From: Eriocheir sinensis
Taxonomy: Eukaryota; Arthropoda; Malacostraca; Decapoda; Varunidae
Direction: 5' to 3'
DNA: 64,000 bases
Assembly: GCF_024679095.1 (NCBI RefSeq)
Contig: NC_066553.1
Coordinates: 7,419,804 to 7,483,803 of the forward strand
Position numbers and translations under genes: made by a program. The notes below the pieces were generated by a model. That model did no database searches, was not told the DNA's origin, and was given only the letters and a program-made list of their open reading frames with translations. Positions within the stretch are counted from its first letter, which is position 1; every line of letters begins with the position of its first letter. Below, one piece after another: positions 1 through 12,719 of this stretch.

Positions 1-34
<34 letters not shown>
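1..34. repeat. (AC)n microsatellite
   Basis: Perfect AC dinucleotide run cut by the window start, so its full length is unknown. Confidence 0.97.
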
Positions 35-38
<4 letters not shown>

Positions 39-391
39 CGTTCAAGAGCCACGGTGCCTACCCAACCAATCTCTTCGCGGTTTGCAACACGACTGTCAGA
101 GGTTGGAGGGCCGCGCGGTGGTTGTCCCCTCCTTTGCTGCCTTTGCGCCGCCGAGGTGGTTGCCACTTGCCGGGTTTGTGCCGCCACTCATGAAGGAAAA
201 TAGTGGCAGCCCGCACACAGCGCCTCCAGGTGGTGGCTTCTGCTTGAGTGTCCTTGAGATACTCATTATTACTCACAGCTAAAGATTTTAATTATATATT
301 TTTAGCAAGTGAACGCGTAATGAGTGTAGATAGATAGATAGATGGATGGATAAGTAGATAGATAGAGATGTGTGTGTGTCAATGTGTGTGT

Positions 392-474
<83 letters not shown>

Positions 475-1423
475 CAGGTAAATAAACGAATAAGATATTT
501 TCAGTTTTCCCTCATTTTTCGTGTCTTCTACGAAATTATGTACTTTAGCTCCATAGAATAAAGTCCCTATTTGCAGCTCGGTGGCAACTAGGAGTTTCTT
601 TTCAAATGTGCATAATGGTGGGTGAAGCAACACTTCCTGGAACACACAGGGGACGAGCGGTTCGTTTCGGTTCTTGGAGAATGTGATAGCCCCGCCTTTC
701 CTTCGCCTCGCGGCCTTCGGGAAAATATACGTTTGACTCAAACTCCTTGGCAGGTCAGGGCTCAGTAGCAGACATGACAGCGCTATATTTTACTGACACG
801 GCTGCTCATGACTTTTTTCTAGGACAAGTTTGGCATGCAATAGCTGTAGGATTTTCCGTACATTAGACCAATACCTTTATAAGTATCATCAGCAGTCATA
901 GTGTATGCTCCCAACTTTACCTTTACCTATGCTACTTAGACATAAAATGAAAAAGTAATTCTCCTTAAAAATAAGCCCATGTGCAATAAATTACTGTTAC
1001 AGCCATGTAGCTAATGTGTATTGCTTCAGAGGTCAAAAAGTGCGATTTGCCCCGCCTCCCCGCCACATGACAGGCAACCGCCTTTACCTTCACCAGTCCA
1101 CCTTTCTGGGCCGTCCCTCCCTTCATTGGGCGTGGATGTGATGATTTTGCAGAAGTGAGTATTGTCCGCCTTTAGGTTACTCAAGAGCCTGCAGGAAACA
1201 TAAGCAGATCGTTTTACTCCTTATTAACAACTTTTCTGACGTCAATGTTGTGGGAATGGTAAAATAACGAATATCCAGCAGCGATGTACCTTCTACAATG
1301 GTCAAATTCTAAAAGTTTATAATCAGAATGGTTTCACTATATAATCAGTGTGGTATGATTAGAGAGAGAGAGAGAGAGAGATATTAATTCTATCCACTCA
1401 TAAGCTAACGACTCCACTCTGCA
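35..1423. other. Gene-free stretch with small microsatellites
   Basis: I see no supported gene here. Open frames over 329-471 come only from the GATA and TG repeats. A short (AG)n run lies at 1361-1381. The segment 85-260 is more GC-rich than its surroundings and open on both strands, but shows no motif I know and no convincing splice sites. Confidence 0.6.
329..471. repeat. GATA then (TG)n compound microsatellite
   Basis: Imperfect GATA/GGAT tetranucleotides (about 329-365) run directly into about 100 bp of nearly pure TG. The cysteine/valine and threonine/histidine open frames across it are repeat artefacts. Confidence 0.95.
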
Positions 1424-2275
1424 TTATTCAACTTCTTTCAAAAGAAGGCCATCCCAACAGGAAGTACAAGACTCCAGACTGGAAGCTGCAGAACACTTAA
1501 CCTCAGACCTTGCTATCATTTCGGATTGGGGTAAAAGGGACCTTGTGTCCTTCAATGCCTCAAAAACGCTATTTCTCCACCTATCAACTCGACACAATCT
1601 TCCAAACACCTATCCCCTATTCTTCGACAACACTCAGCTGTCACCTTCTTCAACACTAAATATCCACGGTCTATCCTTAACTAAAATCTCAAATGGTAAC
1701 TTCACATCTCCTCTCTTACTAAATCAGTTTCCTGAACGTTCGGCGTTCTGTATCGTCTCCGCCAGTTCTTCTCCCCAGCACAGATGCCTTCTTTATATAA
1801 GGCCCTTGTCCGCCCTCTTAAGGAGTATGCATCTCACGTGTGGAGGGCTCCACTCACACAGCTCTTCTGGACAGAGTGGGGTCTAAGGCTCTTCATCTCA
1901 TCAGCTCTCCTCCTTTGACAGACAGCCTTCTACCTCTTAAATGCCACCGCAATGTTGCATCTCTTTCTATCTTCTATCGATATTTTCATGCTGACTGCTC
2001 TTCTGAACTTGCTAAATTCATGCCTCCCCCCCCTCCCGCGGCCCCACTCCACACGACTTTCTGCTAATGCTCATCCCTATACTTTCCAAATCCCTTATGC
2101 AAGAGTTAGCCAGTATCTCAATTCTTTCATCACCTTCACTGGTAAACTCTGGAACAGCCTTCCTTCGTCTGTATTTTCTCCTACCTATGACGACATCTTT
2201 CAAGAAGTGTATCAAGACACCTCTCCACCCGAAATTGACCTCCCTTTTGGCCACTCTTTACTAATCGCTAAATGA
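1424..2275 (+). pseudogene. Non-LTR retrotransposon RT 3' end, degenerate
   Basis: Successive frames on the plus strand read like the C-terminal third of a Jockey-like non-LTR reverse transcriptase: a DLVSFNASKT-type segment near 1535-1570, a segment with a VRPLKEYASHVW-like motif near 1805-1850, and a C-terminal part with an LNSFITFTGKLWNSLPSSVF motif near 2110-2190. Each piece is in a different frame, so several frameshifts have accumulated. The final frame ends at 2275, just before a long TA repeat. Family level (Jockey clade) is an inference from motif style. Confidence 0.75.
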
Positions 2276-2336
2276 GAACAACAGTTAGCGGACTTTTTTC
2301 TACATCTTTTTGTTGCCCTTGAGTTGCTCTCTGTGC

Positions 2337-3030
<694 letters not shown>

Positions 3031-3589
3031 GATATCAAAAAAACTATTAAGCTAACTTTTTCAGCAGTGACTGTACATTCTGGTGTTACATAAGCGAGTC
3101 TGTTTCACCCTTACCCTTTAGCCGACCGCCGAGGAGCGTTGACTTCGCTAGCCACTCGCTCGGGAGGGTCCGCGTACTCTTGCAGAGACGTGCTGAGGAG
3201 GCGACCCGCGCTGAGCTGCAGGGACCCTCGTCGCCGTGTGTGGCATATCCTTAAGTATTAGGAAAAAATTGCAGACAGTGTCCTTGCATATATATTAGAA
3301 TAACATTTGGTTACGTGTCATTAACCCACGGCCTGCATGCTGAACTCATGATTAATAAACAGAACATTCCCGAAAAAAGCTCCTTTTTGAGTTCAGAGGG
3401 CTGATTTATGGGTACGTCCCGGGCCTCACACACCAAACACTTTTATCCGCATTCTTCAAGTTCGACAGTAACTGCTCCTGTCAGCAAAATAAAAAAAAAA
3501 AAAAAATCGTGGTGTGAGTGACTTGAGCCGAAGCTTGCCGGGTGACATGCAGAGGTGGTATCCACTGCTGTGGAGCGCTATGGTGTGTG
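3031..3589. other. Gene-free stretch with a GC-rich block
   Basis: No gene seen. A GC-rich island at about 3120-3240 stands out from the AT-rich surroundings and could be a lone exon or repeat remnant, but it has no recognisable coding motif. An A-run lies at 3490-3506. Confidence 0.5.
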
Positions 3590-3893
3590 TGTGTGTCTAA
3601 TGGTCTAATGGTCTAATTGCGCCCTGTTCTTGCGACCCCCTGAGTGAGCTTTGAAACTCATTGGATGGATCTTCGAGTACGGCTGGAGCCTCAAATCACA
3701 CCCACCCACACACAAATACGGGAAGTGGGAAACAGCCCACGACTAACACCCGGTACCCATTCGCTGCTGCAGAAAAGGGGTCATGGATTAAGAAAGACTA
3801 CCCATCTCTCTTCACTCCACCAGGGAATCGAACGCGGAACCTCTCGTTTGTGGGGCTGGAGTGCTAACCACTGCACTACGAGCTCCGTAGCAT
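3590..3893 (-). mobile_element. tRNA-derived SINE, family C
   Basis: Read on the minus strand, the element starts with a tRNA-like head: an A-box with TGCAGTGGTTAGCACTCC at about 3885-3860, and a B-box relative, GTTCGATTCCC, near 3826. A body follows that is shared with 52455-52715 and 54395-54603, including the GGTACCC(A/T)TTCGCTGC segment. It is the most diverged of the three copies. Confidence 0.75.
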
Positions 3894-4000
3894 TGTATAT
3901 CAAGTAGACATTTGATTCATCAGTGCAAACACGAAGCTAATGACCTTGCAAAGTAGGGAAGATTAAATACGTTAATGCGAATGATAACCTTTTTTTTCTG

Positions 4001-4222
4001 ATCCCGCGTTCGCCGCGTTCTGGATGATGCGGGTTCGAATCCATCGCTACCACCTGGGATTTTTCAGTCACCGGTGAGTGGCCTAAGACTGTTCACATGC
4101 TGTCCTGAAGACCACCCATCAACCCAGTCTCTAGAGGAGCTGTCCAAGTGAAATCGAGAATGAGCTGCGGGGGGCAGCATGAACCAAGAATAGATGGCGC
4201 CACTATAAACACTTGCTTGCGT
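4001..4222 (+). mobile_element. tRNA-derived SINE, family A, 5'-truncated copy
   Basis: Contains the B-box GGTTCGAATCC (4031-4041), then the family A body: ATTTTTCAGTCACCG, GTCCTGAAGACCACCC, GGGGGCAGCATGA and GATGGCGCCACTATAAACAC. The A-box half is missing or decayed. It abuts a full-length copy of the same family in the same orientation. Confidence 0.85.
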
Positions 4223-4588
4223 AGGCGGTGGCCGAAGTGGTAGCGTACTGGGCCCACATTCACCGCGTGATGGACGACGCGGGTTCGAATCCCCACGCTA
4301 CCACTCGGATTTTTCGGTCACCGCCGAGTGGCTTAAAACTACCCACATGCTGTCCTGAAGACCACCCATCAACCCGGACTCGAGAGGAAGCCGTCCAAGC
4401 GAATCAAGAACGAGTTCCGGGGGGCAGCATGAGCCAATGCAAGATGGCGCCACTATAAACACTCGCCTGCGCCAGAACGGGCTGGGCCGACCATCAGGCC
4501 CCACCTGGAAGAAGCCTTGGGCCGACCATCAGGCCCCACCGGGAAGATGCCTACTGGCGCAATAGGCAACAACGTAAAAAAAAAAATG
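4223..4588 (+). mobile_element. tRNA-derived SINE, family A, full length
   Basis: Starts with a tRNA-like head: GGCGGTGGCCGAAGTGGTAG as A-box region and GGTTCGAATCCCC as B-box near 4281. A long body ending in GGGCCGACCATCAGGCCCCA is repeated in part around 4515, and the copy finishes in an A-rich tail at 4577-4586. The head reads like a Leu/Ser-type (class II) tRNA ancestor, which is inference from the TGGCnGAGTGGTTAG style. Confidence 0.9.
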
Positions 4589-4914
4589 ATGGGCTCGGGA
4601 ATACCACCAGGACCCTAAAGAAAGGCTGTCGGTACTATTGGCCAGGACGTAATAAAAACAAAAATATATAATGTTACTTGTGTTGCACAAACTCAAGTGG
4701 CTCGCTAGCTCACAACGACATGAAAACAGGCTTCACAGAGCCACCAAAAACCTGATACACAAACCTGGCGATGAAAAAAAAAAAGGAAAAAAATAGTCAC
4801 ATTCTCTAGTCAACACTTTGTGCACTGCGCCGATAAAAAAAAAAAAAAAAAATTGTCCCTGTTTCTCTGTTGTTTTTTTGTTCTTGTGTATTATTTGTTT
4901 GTTTGTTTATTATT

Positions 4915-4965
<51 letters not shown>

Positions 4966-5480
4966 AGCAGTGGGCCGCAGACTACAGGCCATAGCAACAG
5001 CCGTCTCTGCCTCTGGGTTTTCCCGTAACCTTCGTTCACTTGTCTCCTCCATCCTCCTCGTCCCTCCCGGCCTACCCCTGCTTATTTTCCTCTCCTTACT
5101 CTTTTTCCTCCCCTTTTTTCCTCCTTTACCTGCCTTTTCTCCTCCTCCTCCTCCTCCTCCTCCTCTACCACCATAACCCAAAAAATCTGCGTTAGTGTAT
5201 ACCTGTTACATAAAACACATACTAGCAATAGTAGGGTATCACGAGTAATATATCGTTTCCTTTGGGTGATACCTATAAATCGATGTTTGATGTGTATAAC
5301 TAAAAAGATTAGTGGCGAGTGACAGAGGCTGGAGGGAGGATGATACGTAATTAGATCAAGGACTCTAACACCTTACACACGACTCCAACCTTTAATACCA
5401 GAAACGTTCGCTTATCCTTTCCCAGGTCACCCATCAATGTAGGTAAGGCAAATTTTGAGTCATACGATTGACTGCGCGTA
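4589..5480. other. Gene-free stretch with microsatellites
   Basis: Contains A-runs at 4769-4793 and 4836-4852, a (TG)n array at 4918-4962 and a CTC/CCT triplet run near 5140-5168. Open frames on both strands are caused by these tracts. No gene is supported. Confidence 0.6.
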
Positions 5481-5742
5481 GCATCGGTGCTCATCTCCGT
5501 CTCACTGGCCCCTGAGCCTATATTGGGTAGGAACCCATTACCCCAAGGCACGGGGGAAGCATGCAACCAGGGTTACCTCACTTTACCTTCCCCAGGTTTC
5601 TTCAGGTACTCATTTCTCGACCAGCCTGAGCTAGGGGATGAACAGCTGGGTGAGCAGGGCGCCGACTGCTCAGGCCGGAATCGAACCCGGACCCGAGAAT
5701 TCGCAGTTAAGTGTGCAAAGCATTATACCACGGAGGCGCAAA
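5481..5742 (-). mobile_element. tRNA-derived SINE, family B
   Basis: The minus strand begins at about 5742 with a tRNA-like head: A-box-like GCCTCCGTGGTATAATG and B-box GGTCCGGGTTCGATTCCGG. A body follows whose landmarks on the plus strand are TACTCATTTCTCGACCAG and CATCTCCGTCTCACTGGCC. The same body occurs at 8752-8888, 15725-15992, 43535-43600 plus 44325-44510, and 58240-58475. Confidence 0.85.
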
Positions 5743-7694
5743 CAGACCTACTAAATATCATAAGCCTTCACAAATCGCCTGTCTCTGAGCTTAATCATTG
5801 TCATCATCATCAGGCATCCCTCGTCTATTGCAGGACAAACGCTTTTCCCAACGTTTTCCTCGGCTCTGTCTGATGGCAATACATACATCCTGCTCCTACA
5901 AAAATTCTGATTTCATCGCTCCACTTGATTTTGCGCCGCCCTGAATTTCGTCTTCTCCGGGTTACTACGGTTACTTTGGTTGATCATCTGTTACCATATA
6001 CTGCAAGATATGATTTACTCAAGCCCATTTCTTATTCTCGGAGGGCTGTGAAAGTCTCTTGTGCTATTGGGGTCTTAAAGAAATCGTATTCTAAATCGTC
6101 AGTGGAATATCTTCAACCTTTGTCTGTTCCCTGATCCTCAGAACATCTTTAACCTTTATTTACTTCGTATTCCATGGTGGTCGCTTCCTCCTTTATAGCC
6201 CTGCACCCCGCTCCCTCTTCTCGCTGGCGGCGAAAAGAGGGATTTCCACACACCTCTAAAGTAGCCTCGCAAGGTCACCGCGGATAATAACCAGCACCGT
6301 CATGAAGTAGCATTCACGTTATATCCTATTTCTTGTTTGTTTCACTTACACCATTTTGGGGTTATAGTGTTTTTGACGTGTCAGATAGTTTTATTCCGTG
6401 TGTTCAGGTTTGCGGGTTTTTTTCTTTCTCTTTTTTTCCTGCACATGAACCGCTACGCACGGCTGGAGGCTGACAGGAAGTAAAATATGAGCGGTGCGAG
6501 TGTGCCGAGGCGTGGAGGAGGAAGGAGAAGAAGGATAAGGGTAAAAAAAAAGTAGTTGCAGATCATTCTGAATCGGGAGAGTGATAATGAAAAGAAGAAA
6601 GGAAAGAAAAAAAAAGAAAGGAAAAAATACTGAAAGATAAAGAAGAATATAAAGAATATGAATTAGGAAAGAAAGAATATAAAGCATAAGAATAGGAAAG
6701 AGAGAGAAAGAAATAAAAAAACGGAATAAGGAAAGAAAGAAGGAAAGAAAGCAAAGAATGAAGCAAAGAAAAGAAGATTAGGAAAGAATAGGAACTAGGG
6801 AAGAAACAAGCTAAGGAATAGAGTAGGAAAGAGATAGAATACAAATGTTGCACAGCGGAATCGGTCCTGACAAGAAAAGTGTGATGCAGTAGGTACGAAG
6901 GGACTTTCAGAGTCATCACGAGGCACACCGGCAATCGACCAAGAGGATTTACACACAGAAATAGCGTCGAGGGAATTCAGTTCAGCTTAACGATTTCACT
7001 CATGTCTATATTTTCTTACCATACCTAACAGACTCGCTCGTAGAGAAAACAACCACAGGAAAAGATTACTGCAAGAGAGGTCATTGATCCTTCTCAAGTC
7101 TTAATTTGTTGAGGCGTTGGTGGCCCTTGCTGGCGTACCCCCACCACGCCCACCACCCCGGGGCCACCTGCCAGCTGCACAATGGTATACATGCAGCTGC
7201 TATGTGTACTGATCCACTGAATTGCCATTTGGAGCTAGTATCCACAGGTTCATGTTCCCAAAAGTTAGCACTGTGTACAATTTCAGTATACATGAAGCTG
7301 TTATGGGTGAACTGGACCTTTAAATTGTCGAGTATAATTGATCTGCAGTTCCAAAGGCCAAAATGTCAGTATGTATAGTGTGTATCATTAGAAACATGTG
7401 TGAACCCACATCTGGTTCTTCCTCCATCTTGAAAGTTCCATCACCCGAAACGGATGAGAGGTGCACTCAAGAGAGAATAAAAAAACGTCGACTAACACAA
7501 ACTATTCACTAAAAGGAAAATACTGTAAAGAAAAGAGAAAATAAAATATCACCGTGCATCTGGCTTTTGATTCGGCTCAGTGAAGAAAGGTACAGGCTTA
7601 TTCCGGCCTTTTTTTGCAGTGTAGGGCCATTACGTCGGTACTCGAAGGCCGGTATCTCAAGGCTCCAGTCCGTTTTTATTTTTTCTCTCAAGTC
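5743..7694. other. Gene-free stretch with a polypurine tract
   Basis: No host gene found. 6530-6840 is strongly purine-rich on the plus strand (GAAA/GGAAAGAA units), producing Phe/Ser-rich minus-strand open frames that are compositional. The segment 7090-7380 is of normal composition and open on both strands, but I recognise nothing in it. Confidence 0.5.
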
Positions 7695-7952
7695 TATGGC
7701 GCCACTGGTTGGTCCCAGCTGGTTATGAGGCAGGTAAGTGTATTATAGTAGCGCCATCCTGCTTGGTTCATGCTGTCCCCCGGAGTTCATTTTTTATCCA
7801 CTTTAGAGAGTTAATCTAGAGTCCGTGATGGAAGGTGGTCTTCAGGACATCAGGCGGATAGTGTTAGGCCTCGCGTCGATGACTGAAAATTGTCAACTTG
7901 CAGCGGCGAGCGGTAGTTGTTAGCCATGCACTCAGCCACCGCCTCGATCCCC
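7695..7952 (-). mobile_element. tRNA-derived SINE, family A, degenerate
   Basis: The reverse complement carries the family A landmarks in order: CGGTGGCTGAGTGCATGGC head near 7950, GTCCTGAAGACCACC, a GGGGGACAGCATGAACCA relative and GATGGCGC. The B-box has decayed. Confidence 0.75.
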
Positions 7953-8662
7953 ACTATTGATCATTGGGCGGTTTGTTTTTTTATAGTATGGGCGCAATAT
8001 TGTGGTCAGCCATAGCCTGTTTGGCGAGACAGGATATTTATTACGACACATGACCTTGATTTTTTATCTGTACCCATCGCTGCCGCTGCTCCGCCCGACC
8101 GGGAGCGCTGACGAAATGAGAGTCGATAGATATGTTGGGTGTATTCTGCCATACGATGGTCGTTGAACATAATCGCCCGTTGGTCACACTACCGCTGGAA
8201 AAGCTATGATATTATGATGATAGGGAAAACTTCTTCCCCTTCCCAAGAGGCATCCTAAATTAAACGATGACAAAAAGATTAAGGCTGTAAATATAAGACA
8301 CCTCTTTAAGGATATATAAAAATATAAAAATGTGTATGTGCTTATATTTTAACCCACTGGCAAAAACAACCATAAAATAACCATAATTTTGGGATCCACT
8401 TCTTGTCGTTGAACATATATAGCAAGTGTTAATCTCCCATCTTCCCTGATTAAAATGCTTTTTAAATGAAAGAAATCGGCCCAAAAATAAGGGTAGAGTT
8501 ACATTTAGAGCATAAGGAATTTAACATGGGATTCGAGATTTTACAACTCCCCCATCAGTGCTTGGCTTGCATCTCTTGGTACTGACAACCTCACGTATTG
8601 TGCAAGTAACAAACATTAACTAACGCATCACTGTATTTCTTTAACTTTGAAATAAAATAAAG
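7953..8662. other. Gene-free stretch
   Basis: AT-rich sequence without a recognisable gene, splice pattern or repeat family. Confidence 0.5.
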
Positions 8663-8751
8663 AAAAACTTCAAAGAAAAATCAGTAAGGAAAATGTTCGC
8701 AGAATAACAAAACGAGAAACACTGAATGGTTCGATTAGGACAGATATCCGT

Positions 8752-8888
8752 AGAGGAGCCTCGCTACGCCCAGCTACAAATCGATCCGCGGGTCCAGGAT
8801 CGAATCTCGGCCAGGGCAGACGGCGTACAGCCCTTTCACCTGTTCTTCTGGTCGATAAATGGGTGCCTGTGAAAACCTGGGGAAGTTG
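8752..8888 (+). mobile_element. tRNA-derived SINE, family B, partial
   Basis: Shares the family B head (GTCCAGGATCGAATCTCGGC as a decayed B-box) and the GGTCGATAAATGGGTGCCTG body. It sits within the 3' decay zone of the neighbouring retrotransposon fragment, so one probably inserted into the other. Confidence 0.7.
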
Positions 8889-9610
8889 AAGGAAGTGTTG
8901 GTCGAGCTTGTTTTTAAAGGAGTCAATCGTGTTACACTGGACCACTGAATTAAGGTGGAAGCTTGTTCCATTCTCGCACTACAACATTGGTGAAGAAAAA
9001 TTTGGTGCAGTCTGAATTTACTTGTCTACATTTAAGTTTTGTGCCATTATTCTTCATTCGCAAAGTGTCATCGATCATAAACAATTCTGATTTGTCCACA
9101 TTTGTGAATCTATTAAGTATTTTAAAGTTTAAACCATTCGATCAGTTTTCCTCGGGGGCGATCGACGTTTCTCAAGAGAGAATTAACATGTTAAGAGTGG
9201 AAAGCCTCTCGTCGTAGGGTTTGTTACGCAAGGAAGGGATCATTTTTGTTGCCCGACGTTGAGCACCTTCTAATTTAACAATGTCCTTTGCATGGAGGGG
9301 AGACCAAAACTGTACCGCATATTCCAAGTGGGGTCGAGCGAATCGATCGAAGTAGGCTATTACTTTTTTTTTTAATAAAAGGTTTCTTTTAATGAAGCGC
9401 AACATTCTGCTCGCTTTATTTGCAGCATCGATGCATTGCTGTGAAAATTTGAGGTTTGACGCGATTTTGACACCCTGCAAGTCCTTGACGCATTGAACGC
9501 TTTTGAGTTTGACGCCGCGCATTTCGTAATCGAACTTCTTATTTCTTGTTCCAACTTGAAGGACCTGGCACTTATCTATATTAAAGGGCATCTCCCATCT
9601 TTCCGACCAA
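8880..9610 (-). pseudogene. Non-LTR retrotransposon RT C-terminus (CR1/Jockey-like)
   Basis: The minus-strand frame 9591-9172 encodes MPFNIDKCQVLQVGTRN, then a CVKDL motif, ARPHLEYAVQFWSP and GAQRRATKMIPSLRN. This is the RT thumb/C-terminal region of non-LTR retrotransposons; the RPHLEY..W.P and EGVQRRATK motifs are hallmarks. It continues after frame breaks to a VQCNTIDSFKNKLD motif near 8945. It lacks the RT palm and endonuclease, so it is a 5'-truncated, frameshifted copy. Confidence 0.9.
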
Positions 9611-10321
9611 GGTAAGGTGACCAGATTTCTGAGACAAAATCCGGGGACATTTTCGGTTCAGAAGCGTAAAAACCTCGAAAACATATTGTGTTTTTGTCAT
9701 TAAAAAACTAAAACGGGGACACTGCCCTTACCATTCATAAAGCAGCATTCAAAAGTTTCTCTCACCCTATTTATCCTAAATTGCAAAGGAAATGAATAAA
9801 AATTCAATTGATTAACAATTTGTATGTTCTTGGAAGGCAGTCTCGCAAATTATGCCGTGCAAAGCTGTTTATCATTTCCTTAGTTATATACACTGTACAG
9901 TGCGAGTAGTACGGTGCGCAACTATACGTAAAGTTTGGTCAACATTTTCGATTTTTTTTTTTCCTTTATTCGAATTTTGGATCTTTGTCACAGTGAAAAC
10001 CTGGGACATTTCCGGGGACAGCAGTAGCCGGGGACAGGTCACTGGAAACGGGGACTGTCCCCAAGGTGAAATTTTATGCAAATCCTTTTGGAGGCTTTGT
10101 CTGTCTTCGTCAGTGCATGAGAACCGAGTTACCAATCACACAGTTATCATAATTACATATAATGATAATCTGAGATACATCTTACTTTTAAAAACAACAC
10201 TGATGATGACAAAATATATATGTGTGTCGTCCCGTGCCGTCCCGTATCCCTCTGGCTGCCCCGCGACGCCGCCACGACACAAACAAACAAACCACACCGC
10301 CGCGCGAGGCTCCCGGCCCCT
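9611..10321. other. Unclassified repeat-like stretch
   Basis: Recurring CCGGGGACA-type words at 9641, 10013 and 10029 and a GGTGACCAGAT start near 9613 look like remnants of an interspersed repeat, but I cannot define its ends or family. No gene is supported. Confidence 0.35.
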
Positions 10322-10440
10322 GATTGATTGATAGTTTATTGTTGCAGGTAAACCACAAGGGAGAAGGGAGGAACATGCCATCCCAACCCCCAGGCAAGAC
10401 AGTGTGTGATTATACAACTATTAGTACATGTGTGGGTAGC
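10322..10440. repeat. Dispersed repeat (copy 1 of 2)
   Basis: About 120 bp starting TTGATTGATAGTTTATTG and containing GCCATCCCAACCCCCAGGCA. It is clearly homologous to 45955-46075. The TGATTGATTG start could be the microsatellite tail of a minus-strand non-LTR element; that is inference. Confidence 0.75.
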
Positions 10441-11713
10441 ACCATGAAACTAAAATGATACAATGGTAGGAAGGAAAGCACAACAAGGGAGGGGGCGGTA
10501 CCTGCCCCTGGACAATAAGACAATAAAATGTGGGGACGGAGAACATTACCCAAGCACTAGATGGGAACCCCTGAAACACTGAAGAACTACAACACAATGT
10601 GAGACCGTGGAAAGGTTATTATTCTCGTGGGGGCAATATTGGAGGCGCGTGCCGAGAGATTCTCCATATTTACCAGGGATTTTTCTTGGGATATTTTAGA
10701 AGCCCATTTTTCAGTGATTTTGCCTTCCCCCCCACCCCCCCCAACAACCCCGGTTCCCCACAGGTCCCCAGGCTTGTGTTGGGGGTAGGGGTGCTGGTGT
10801 GGTGGAGGGGGAGAAGTAGTTCTTCCCTAGTTTTACCCCATTATCACCAGGTAAACAACGCAACCTTCCAGTGTGGCGGTGCAGGGCCAGGCACTGTTCA
10901 CCTGCGCGGCATTGGCCAGCAGGAGGATGATACTGAATTTATGTCATTTCGCGCAAGGTTAATATACTCAAGAATCCAACACAGTGATATATAAAGCTTG
11001 AACACAGTGGGGTGGGGGGTAGATAATGTTATGTAGATTTAATTAAGTCAGGTTAGGATAGGTTTAGTTTGGTTAAAGTCGTTCAATTTAATTGTTTATG
11101 ATAAATACATGCGAGACACTTTGCACTGTGCCATCGTTGTCGCTGACAGTAAAACTGGCTACAGTAATCTACTAATAAGTCCTTGCCATTCTCTATTGCA
11201 CAGATATACACGTTAACTTGCAGAGTGAAAATCAACTTGGGTATTTTTTTTTTGTTTTGTTTCATTCACTAATTACTTTATCTGTATTCTATCCCCAATG
11301 CATGTTACAGAGCTTAGAGAAAAGTGAGGCTGTTTACAGAGCAGATTAGCTGATAAGCTAGCCGACAGAGCATGTTAGCAAAATTAGTGAATAATAATTT
11401 GGACAACTGAGCATTGTGTTGCCAGCTTGTGGGTGTTGATAGTTTGTGTACTGTGAAACTCAAAGGGATTTCCTAACCTCATAAAAACTACATACCTACT
11501 AGTGTTGGGCACAAATTGTGCTGAATTGTCTATTCTACAAATGCCATTAAAGTTTGGAAAAAACACTTAACAGGGATATTTAAAAAAAAGTTAATGCTTG
11601 ATGTTAAACAATGTTAACTCTTCTTAATTAACGACATTTTTGAAATGAAAACGACAGTAGTGCAAGAATGTCAACTGTAAATTTGTAAACTTGTAAATTA
11701 TGAATATTAACAC
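10441..11713. other. Gene-free stretch
   Basis: No gene seen. An AGTGTTGGGCA at 11501-11511 has its inverted partner at 13356-13366, so the last 200 bp may belong to a transposon that encloses the MULE-like unit. Confidence 0.4.
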
Positions 11714-12103
11714 GGGGTATTCCCATTTCGTCACCAATCCGTTTCATCATCACTATTTACACCCGTTTCGTCACCACTGTTTTCATCCGTTTCGTCACCA
11801 CGCTTTTCCTCCCTTTTAAGAATCTTCATGACTTTTTTTCATATGGATACGCCAGCCAAAAAAAAGTAAATAAAATTAATAAATAAAAAAAGCAAAAATG
11901 GTCAGAGTGTGACCATTGTCTGTATATGAAAATAAAGACCCATACTTCTTTTTACATTGCAGTAGAAATAGATCAAAAGGTACATACAATAATTGCATTG
12001 TTGCAAAACAATAGCAACAACAACAAAAATTCAAAAGGTAGCAATATAAATATTTTGGTGGGGAGCTACCACAATTTTACTGAGGACATGCAGAAATCAA
12101 TTG

Positions 12104-12391
12104 TTAATCATATATTGGACTCGGAAGAAGGCACTGACAGCTTCTCAGAAATTTAGTAGTGGTGATGGATTTTTCCTCGTATGCATCCCACAACTTCCAG
12201 AAACGGACTTGTCGGAATGCACAGCAGTTGCCCACTGACCAGACGGTGTTATCAAGCCATGTTTGCCTTATATAATCTGTTAATTTTCTTGTAGGCTCAC
12301 ATTGCTGTGATTTTTCCTGGAGTTCTTCAAAGGCTGGTCGGATATATCGTTTAGGCAGGTAGAGGAGAGCAATTAAGGAGTTGACATACAA
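12104..12391 (-). pseudogene. MULE-type transposase C-terminal fragment
   Basis: The translation contains LPKRYIRPAFEELQ, then KLTDYIRQTWLDNTVWSVGN. This matches the end of the MULE transposase domain found in many arthropod copies (a DAFEEL....YF..TWIG pattern), after which the intact family has an asparagine/histidine-rich segment that is absent here. The fragment is truncated and drifts into non-homologous sequence. Confidence 0.65.
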
Positions 12392-12576
12392 AATCGTATA
12401 CTGGTCCTCGCTTTATATATGCAGTCGCCAGGCCAACCTGTCGCACTTTCCACCAGATGGCTTGTGCCCAGTTAAAAAAATTAACCGATGGATACACTTC
12501 TCTATTCTACATCGCTACTTCAGAATCCATTATTACTTCTTCAACACAGTACTACTCATCATTTTTGTTTTCTCAC

Positions 12577-12719
12577 CTGTACATCTCCTGAGTCACATTC
12601 GTACCACACACCCTGTGTCTCCACTGATGACATTTATCACACAGTAGAACCTGCTGACGTAATCGCACTTCGTTCTGACAGCCTGAACAAGGGTGACAAG
12701 CTCCACTACTGTATGTCAT
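12577..12719 (-). pseudogene. Zinc-finger exon of the MULE-like element
   Basis: The frame from ATG at 12719 reads CHPCSGCQNEV, then LLCDKCHQWRHRVCG, ending at ATGTACAG|GTGAGA, a good splice donor. The Cys/His spacing (C..C..C..C, then C..CH..H..C) is a small zinc finger like those at the N-terminus of MULE-type transposases. It is on the same strand and upstream of the transposase fragment, as expected for one gene. Confidence 0.6.

Noticed and set aside
366..741. Cys/Val- and Thr/His-repeat open frames
   Set aside because: They arise from the (TG)n microsatellite; no independent coding signal.
4223..4305. Leu/Ser-like tRNA sequence considered as a tRNA gene
   Set aside because: Same head occurs in several copies with a common 250 bp body and A-tail; a SINE explains it.
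6391..6934. Phe/Ser/Leu-rich minus-strand frames resembling membrane proteins
   Set aside because: Complement of a polypurine tract; composition alone explains the hydrophobicity.
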